From Theropithecus gelada (lineage: Eukaryota; Chordata; Mammalia; Primates; Cercopithecidae), in NCBI RefSeq assembly GCF_003255815.1, contig NC_037669.1:127854086-127918085 (forward strand): 64,000 nucleotides of DNA, read 5' to 3'. Below are positions 58,766 through 64,000 of this stretch, one piece after another (the first letter of the stretch is position 1; each line of letters starts with the position of its first letter). The notes below the pieces were generated by a model. That model saw only the letters and a list, made by a program, of their open reading frames with translations. It made no database searches and was not told where the DNA came from. The translations under genes were made by a program, and so were the position numbers.

Positions 58766-59484
58766 TCTATCTACCTATCTGTCTATTACATTTTAAGAAG
58801 AAATAACATCCTGAGATAGATCCACCTATATGTGGTTAATTAGTTTTGGACAATGTGTAATATCAATTCAAAAATTGTTTTAGAACGAATAATAATTTAT
58901 GAGACAGTTAGTTACCCATGTGCAAAAACATTTAAAAGCAAAAACCACAATCTCTATTTTGCCTCCTAGAAAATAATTAACTCAAAGTTGATTAGAGACA
59001 CATATGTAAAATTGCACAACTTCTAGGAGAAAACATAGGAAGAAATATTTTTGCTCTTGATTTTGGAAAATTTTCTTTGTTATGATATTAAAGGCATGAT
59101 ACATTAAAAATTCTTTGTAGTTTATCAAAATTAAGAATTTCTGGTTCTACAGAACATGAAGTTAAGAGAGTGAAAAGGTACAAACTGAGAGAAAATATTT
59201 GTAAATTATATGCCTAATAAATGACTTGATCCTAAAGTATATTAAAACTCTCAAAACACAATATTAAGAAAACAAACAATGCAAAGAAAATGGGCAAAGA
59301 ATTTAAGAGATATATTACCAAATAAGGATATAAAAATGCTTAATATATTTAATCATTAGGCAAACACAGATTAAATCACAAATACATGTCTATTAAAAGG
59401 CAACAAAAACCAAAAGTAAAAATAAATCTGAAACACAAGCTTCTGTCAAGAATAACCTGAGTGTATTATTAAATCAAAGCATGT

Positions 59485-59640
59485 ATTAAATCGAAGATTC
59501 TTGAGCCACCACTCTGAGATTCTGATACAGAAGACACAAGTTGGAGCCCAAGATTTTGCATTTCTAACAGCACACATAAGAGAATGATGATTACTTCTCT
59601 GGGAAAACATGTGGAGCAGCATTATACCACAGTATTTTGA
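59485..59640. mobile_element. MER5A-like hAT DNA transposon fragment
   Basis: TTCTTGAGCCACCACTCTGA, GATTCTGATACAGAAGACAC, CAAGATTTTGCATTTCTAAC and CATGTGGAGCAGCATTATAC keep the MER5A word order. Confidence 0.5.
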
Positions 59641-60617
59641 GGCTAGCCTTCAGTGGTTGTATTGCTTATGACAATAATGTGAAAATGTTATCAAGTAAAG
59701 GATTTTAGGTAGTAACAGAAAAATCATCTATGCAACTAAACTTAATACCTATAATAAGGAGACACTTTTTAATACATTTCCTGCAATTCTTATTGTTTAG
59801 CTTTGAAATATACATATTTCTGTATATTTTTATTTTTTTCTGGACTAGTTGGACACGGCATAAACACATTTTGTATGTACTCTAAGCAAAAATTTGCAGC
59901 AAAGGAATTTACATCACTTTCAGAATCAAAGGAAGACTTTCAAAGATGTAATCAGTTTGAATCTAGAGCTTGGCAAACCTAAATCATACATTTGTTTCTG
60001 TTTGGCTTTCAAGCATATTTTCCTGTGAATTTACATTTTGGTGAATGCTGTGATGTAATGCCAGCATTTTCTCCTTCTGGAATACAGAAAGTGTTTTATC
60101 AGCTGCTGAGAGTCTAACTAACAAATAGTCTTCAGCCGTCTTTGAGAATTGCCTCAACTGGCAAGAATCACTCACCCAATATGATGTATCCTTTCTGGAG
60201 AAGGCTTCATTTAATAACTGGATGATGAGGGTTAGAGAACCCTGCTCAGTTTATCTCACGTTTGGACAATGCTGTAAGGCCATTGGTTCAGTTACCACTG
60301 TGAGTTTGACTGAGGTCCTCGTTGAGATGACATCATAGCCCAGTCTTTAATTCTGCTCAATCCTACATGTTATCCCTACTATTTTTTTCATGTTAGACTA
60401 AAAATGTGCCCGCTCACCAATATATATTCACTTCCTAATTATGTAAACCTATGAATATAATCTTATATAGCAAATCATGTATTAATATATTACCTTACAT
60501 GCCAAAATAAATAATTAAGGTAAATATCTTGAAAAGAATAATTTATCCTGGAATATTGTGTTGGGCCTAAATGCACTCATGTATATTCTTACTAAGGGAG
60601 AAGTAGAGTTAATTTTG
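59641..60617. other. AT-rich DNA without recognised features
   Basis: No gene or clear repeat. Confidence 0.45.
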
Positions 60618-60852
60618 ACACAGACAACCACAGAGAAAAGGTGATGTGCAGATAGGACAGAGAGTTGCAGCCATAAGTCAAGGAATTCCAACAATCACCT
60701 TAAGCAAGAGGCAATAAATGAATTTTCTTCTAGACTTGCATCTAGAGGGAGCCTAACCCCTCTTGCACCTTAATTTTAGACCTGTGGCCTTCAAAACTAT
60801 GAGAATAAATTTTTGTTCTTTGAAGCACCCAGTTCATGGTAATTTGTTATAA
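60618..60852 (+). mobile_element. MLT1-like LTR, 5'-truncated
   Basis: ACACAGACAACCACAGAGAA, CACCTTAATTTTAGACCTGT, AACTATGAGAATAAATTTTT, GAAGCACCCAGTTCATGGTA and TTTGTTATAATAG match the 3' two-thirds of an MLT1-type LTR. Confidence 0.6.
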
Positions 60853-60960
60853 TAGAAAAGAAAGGAAGGAAAGAAGGGAAGAAGGGAGGAAGGGAGGGAA
60901 GGAGGGAGGGAAGGAGGGAGGAAAAGAGGGAAGGAGGCAGGGTGGCGGGGAGGAGAAAAA
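60853..60960 (+). repeat. Purine tract (GGAA/GGGA)n
   Basis: About 108 bases with almost no pyrimidines on the + strand, in GGAA, GGGAA and GGAGGGA units, ending GGCAGGGTGGCGGGGAGGAG. The mirror symmetry and G runs could allow triplex or quadruplex structure. Confidence 0.93.
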
Positions 60961-61102
60961 GCCTAGTATACATCTTTATGTAAACTCCAGTTTATAATCA
61001 TCTTCTAACAAATCTAACCTGGAATAAACATATTCATCACAAATTCTTGGGCCACAACTCACATATTCACAACCATATATGAAAGAATCTTTCTTTCCCA
61101 CC

Positions 61103-61171
61103 GGACTAATTTCTAGAAAAGGGTTTTTGTTTGTTTGTTTTCTGTTTTCTCCTCTTCTAGAAAATTAGTCC
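61103..61171. repeat. Short hairpin (18-19 bp arms)
   Basis: GGACTAATTTCTAGAAAAG (61103-61121) pairs with CTTCTAGAAAATTAGTCC (61154-61171), with one shift and one mismatch. The loop is T-rich (GTTTGTTTG). Too long a loop for a terminator; function unknown. Confidence 0.75.
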
Positions 61172-61348
61172 CAGTCTGGACCACTTGATATAGTGATGGG
61201 AATAAAGTAGATTGTGTAATGTGCTCATTGCTTACATCAGTGGAGCAGACACCATATCAGTAGACTTCCTGAAACCATATGGTTGACCAGAATACAAATT
61301 ATCTATGTATTCACTTGAGAAAGGGAGATAAATAAATGCTGGGAAGGC

Positions 61349-61384
61349 AAAAAAACAAAAACAAAAACAAAAACAAAAAACAAA
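61349..61384 (+). repeat. (CAAAAA)n simple repeat
   Basis: About five CAAAAA units. Confidence 0.9.
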
Positions 61385-61584
61385 GTCCTTTGGCATATGC
61401 GTATTTTTTTCCCACAACAAATTCCTATATCAGATTATAAGCCTTAAATTCATGGACATGTCTTAATGGTAATGTTTTAATATGATGGCCTCTATTTAAC
61501 ACTAGAAAAATCTCAATATAATTTTGCATGATTTTATTAATATATATTTTAGTTAAAACAGCATAACCAGAGGATGCTGGTTAA

Positions 61585-61966
61585 TCTTTATAACTGAATT
61601 GTGTTCCCCCAAAATTTGTATGTTGACATCCTAACCCCCAGCACCTCAGAATGTGACTATATTTGAAAATGAGCCTTTAAAGAAGTAGTCAAATTAAAAT
61701 GAAGTCTGTAAGTGTGGGCTTTAATCCAATACGACTGTTGTTCTTAAAAGAGGAGATTAGGATACACATACATCAGAATAAGATCATGTGAAGGTGAAAG
61801 AATACAGCTATTTACAAGCCAAGGAGGGAAGCTTTGGAAAGAAACTAATCCTGATGAAACTGTGATCTTAGACTTAAAACATTCAAAAATGTGAGGAAAT
61901 ACGTTTCTGTTTTTTAACCCACCCAGGCTGTCGAATTTGTTATGTTAGCCCTAGCAAACTAATTCA
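61585..61966 (+). mobile_element. MLT1-like MaLR LTR
   Basis: AACTGAATTGTGTTCCCCCA, CCCAGCACCTCAGAATGTGA, TTTAATCCAATACGACTGTT, GTGAGGAAATACGTTTCTGT and TTATGTTAGCCCTAGCAAAC, ending CTAATTCA. Near full length, no internal region; it resembles 14435-14798. Confidence 0.75.
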
Positions 61967-62774
61967 TTACTGGAAGATATTTGTAATGTATCAAATTTAA
62001 ATGTAAACAATAATTTTCAAATAAGTGAAAGTAATTATTGGGCAATATCCAGTGTGCTTTCATGTATAAAATCTCATGAGTAATATCATTCAAATATATA
62101 TATATATATATAATTATTTATAGGTATTTTTATAAATGCTTCCCTAGTTTGGCTAAGGTAAAGAAAGTGATGTTTATAAAAAGAAAATATGAGAGAAATC
62201 AGTTGTATTAATTCAAATTTACACAAGCTCATGATCAATTTAAATGTGTGACTCTAGCCATTTTATAAACCACTCAGCTAGAAAACTACTCATCTTCTGT
62301 ACAATCAAATATTATATTAAATAGTGTTGAATTATAACAGTTAATCAGCATTTATCCTTATATTTCTGTCATAATGTAAATAGGTAATAGAAACTAACAT
62401 TTTTCTAAAATTTTGTTATTTTATGCATTAAGGAATAAGATTTAATGGTGGCTATTTTAGTTAAGCATACTGACTAATACATTGGAATTATATATCATGT
62501 AATATTCTAGGAAAGAAATATAATATTCTAGGAAAACCTGTACTAAATACATTACATTGCAATAATATTATAGTCAATGATTGGCTGTTAACAAAACAAA
62601 ACTGAAAGTATGTAGAAGTATCTCACTGTCTATTGGCTAACAGTATGAGAATAATTTTTCGATGTTGAAAAGATGGTTATCCATTATACATAAGAAGCAA
62701 TTTTGGGGGGGAAACTATAGTTTCTTGTTACGTCTTAAGTAGAGCACATACCATATTCTTTAGTATGCCAAATG
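61967..62774. other. AT-rich DNA without a gene
   Basis: A (TA)n run at 62095-62112 and a 21-bp tandem duplication at 62500-62541 are the only structures seen. Confidence 0.5.
62500..62541 (+). repeat. 21-bp tandem duplication
   Basis: TAATATTCTAGGAAAGAAA(TA) is followed by TAATATTCTAGGAAAACCTG. Confidence 0.85.
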
Positions 62775-63894
62775 CATTTTTTAGTCCAGAATTTCTACTT
62801 TACTCTTTAAAATTATTTATATATGTTTGTTAAATTCATCTATTGTAATTCTGAATTCCTTCCCTGTGTCTTCTTGAATTTCATTGAGTTTCCTCCAAAA
62901 AGATATTTTGAACTCTCTCTCTCTCCCCAGGATTAAACACTGGTGCCTTATTTAGTTCTTTTATGAGATCATGCTTTCCTGGATGGTCTTGATGCTTGTT
63001 GATGTTCATTGGCATCTGGGCTTTGAAGAATTAGGTATTTATTGTAGTTTTCATAGTCCAGGCTTGTTTGTAATTATCCCACTTGGGGAGGATTTCCAGG
63101 TATTCAAAGCCACTTGGGTATTGTAATCCAACCTTTTGGTCACTGCAGTCATATTTGCATTAGTGGTAACTGCAAGTCCAATCATGCTGTGGCTCTTGCA
63201 GACTTGTAGCCATACCACCTTGGTGGTCTTGGGTAATATCTGGAAGAATTCTCTGAATTACCAGGCAGAGACTCTTGTTCTTTTCCCTTACATTCTCCCA
63301 AACAGAGTCTCTCTGCTGAGCTGCCTGGAGCCGGAGGCGGAATGGCACAAGCACCCCTATGACAACCAACATTGGGACTATACTGGGTTAAACCTGAAGC
63401 CAGGGCAGATGTGGGTCTCAAGGCCCACAATAACCACTGCCTGGTTACCATCTATATTTACTCAGAGACCTAGGGCTCTACTGCCAACAAGCGGCAAAGC
63501 CAGTAAGCTTGTGTCCTTCCCTTCTGGGCAGTGAACTCCCCCTGGTTGCAGGTGGGTCCAGAGTTGCCATTCAGAAGCCAGAGTTCGGAGTTGGAAATTT
63601 TAGGAATCTATCTGGTGATCTTTTCTACTGCAGCTGAGCTGGCACCCAAGTCACATGACAAAGTCCTTTCCACTCTTTCCCCCATTGTCTATAGGCAAAG
63701 GAGTCTCTTCTGGTAGCCACCACCACCCAGGTCTATGATGAGTACTGCCTGACTACTGTCTATGTTCATTCAAGGCATCTAGGGCTCTTCGGTCAGCTTG
63801 TGATGAATGCTTCCTGGCCTGGGACTTTCTCTTCAGGGCAGTGGATTCCATTCTGGAACAGGCAAAGTCCAGAAATGCCATCCAAGAGCCAGGT
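62775..63894 (-). mobile_element. L1 5' UTR / ORF1 start, antisense (L1PB/L1MA type)
   Basis: CCAGAATTTCTACTTTACTC, ATTTCATTGAGTTTCCTCCA, GGCTCTTGCAGACTTGTAGC, TCTTCTGGGCAGTGAACTCC and CTCTTCAGGGCAGTGGATTC parallel the 5' UTR of the large L1 at 36000-37200, in the same orientation. The rest of this L1 is absent. Open frames here (up to 132 codons, 63136-63534) are antisense chance frames. Confidence 0.75.
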
Positions 63895-64000
63895 TATGTT
63901 AGTCCATTTTCATGCTGCTGATAAAGACATACCAGAAACTGGGGGATAAAAGAGGTTTAATTGGACTTACAGTTTCACGTGGCTGGGGAAGACTCAGAAA
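63895..64000 (-). mobile_element. MST/THE1-type LTR, cut by the window end
   Basis: TGTTAGTCCATTTTCATGCT, GATAAAGACATACCAGAAAC, AGAGGTTTAATTGGACTTAC and GTTTCACGTGGCTGGGGAAG are the antisense start of a MaLR LTR. It abuts or interrupts the L1 5' UTR. Confidence 0.9.

Larger units (their letters stand above)
57270..59410 (+). mobile_element. Old L1M (5' region and ORF2 fragment), interrupted by an AluY
   Basis: 57340-57550 reads like the L1M ORF1 upstream region (AATTTCAGCAGGGAGATAAA, CTCTCAGTAGACTTGACACT). 58060-58345 carries AAAGACAAGTGGAAATATTG, GGGGCTGAAATAAAAATCTG and AAATTCTATACTCAGTCATA. 58370-59410 is ORF2 (GTCAATTCTTCCTATGTTGA, CAACTTCTAGGAGAAAACAT, CTCAAAACACAATATTAAGA). Parts between are deleted; a (TA)n patch sits at 58727-58765. 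Confidence 0.7.
60961..61584. other. AT-rich DNA with a hairpin and an A-rich simple repeat
   Basis: No gene. Contains the inverted repeat 61103-61171 and a (CAAAAA)n run at 61349-61384. Confidence 0.5.

Noticed and set aside
63136..63534. 132-codon open frame near the window end
   Set aside because: It lies antisense in an L1 5' UTR; no recognisable protein family.

Overview
This window is primate genomic DNA, most likely from an Old World monkey. It is AT-rich and packed with Alu and L1 copies. Several of the youngest Alus carry the CCGGATCTCAGCTC-type variant and the 'GGCTTGAGCC' ending that I associate with the AluYR subfamilies of cercopithecids. The species itself is an inference. I see no protein-coding host gene, no tRNA or rRNA gene, no CpG island and no convincing promoter. 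All open frames of any length lie inside retroelements, Alus or tetranucleotide repeats.

Layout. 1-770: a decayed endogenous-retrovirus-like stretch. 770-3000: an L1 3' end followed by an L1 that flips strand inside ORF2 (5'-inversion type). 3060-3644: an ERV1-like LTR candidate. 3826-4111: a 90-bp-arm inverted repeat. 4477-5852: two short L1 pieces. 6393-7581: a minus-strand MST-type MaLR retroelement. 7836-8748: an unexplained 187-bp-arm inverted repeat. 9144-10206: a mariner (HSMAR2-like) copy with its catalytic region damaged. 10755-11955: an L1M whose 5' region is joined straight to its 3' end. 14435-14798: an MLT1-like LTR. 15149-15496: an Alu head fused to a long AAAG tract. 15683-18110: L1, Alu and FLAM, with one Alu landed in the FLAM tail. 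18110-25300: largely unique DNA, an Alu, and an L1 that hosts a MADE1 and an Alu monomer. 25925-28168: MIRs, a Tigger-like transposon, and a contig junction marked by an N.

The largest element is a near-complete minus-strand L1 at 29777-38209, bounded by a 9-bp target duplication and carrying five later Alus. 40063-40370 is a young Alu. 41230-42110 is an old L1ME-like piece and an L2. 45352-46170 is a second 5'-inverted L1. 48484-52985 is another L1 interrupted by a complete THE1-like provirus with both LTRs. 54911-56889 is the youngest L1 (L1PA type), whose ORF2 remnant is nearly open but split by one frameshift. 57270-59410 is an old L1M interrupted by a young Alu. 60618-61966 holds two MLT1-like LTRs and a purine tract. 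62775-64000 is a second L1 5' region abutting an MST/THE1-type LTR that runs off the end.

The sequence therefore reads as a layered insertion record: MIR, L2 and MER5-like copies are oldest, then L1M, MLT1 and mariner, then L1PB/MST/THE1, then AluS, and last AluY and L1PA. I found no new functional system. The observations most worth checking are the false duplication at the N, the two unexplained inverted repeats, the strand-flipped L1s and a templated 42-bp insertion inside an L1.
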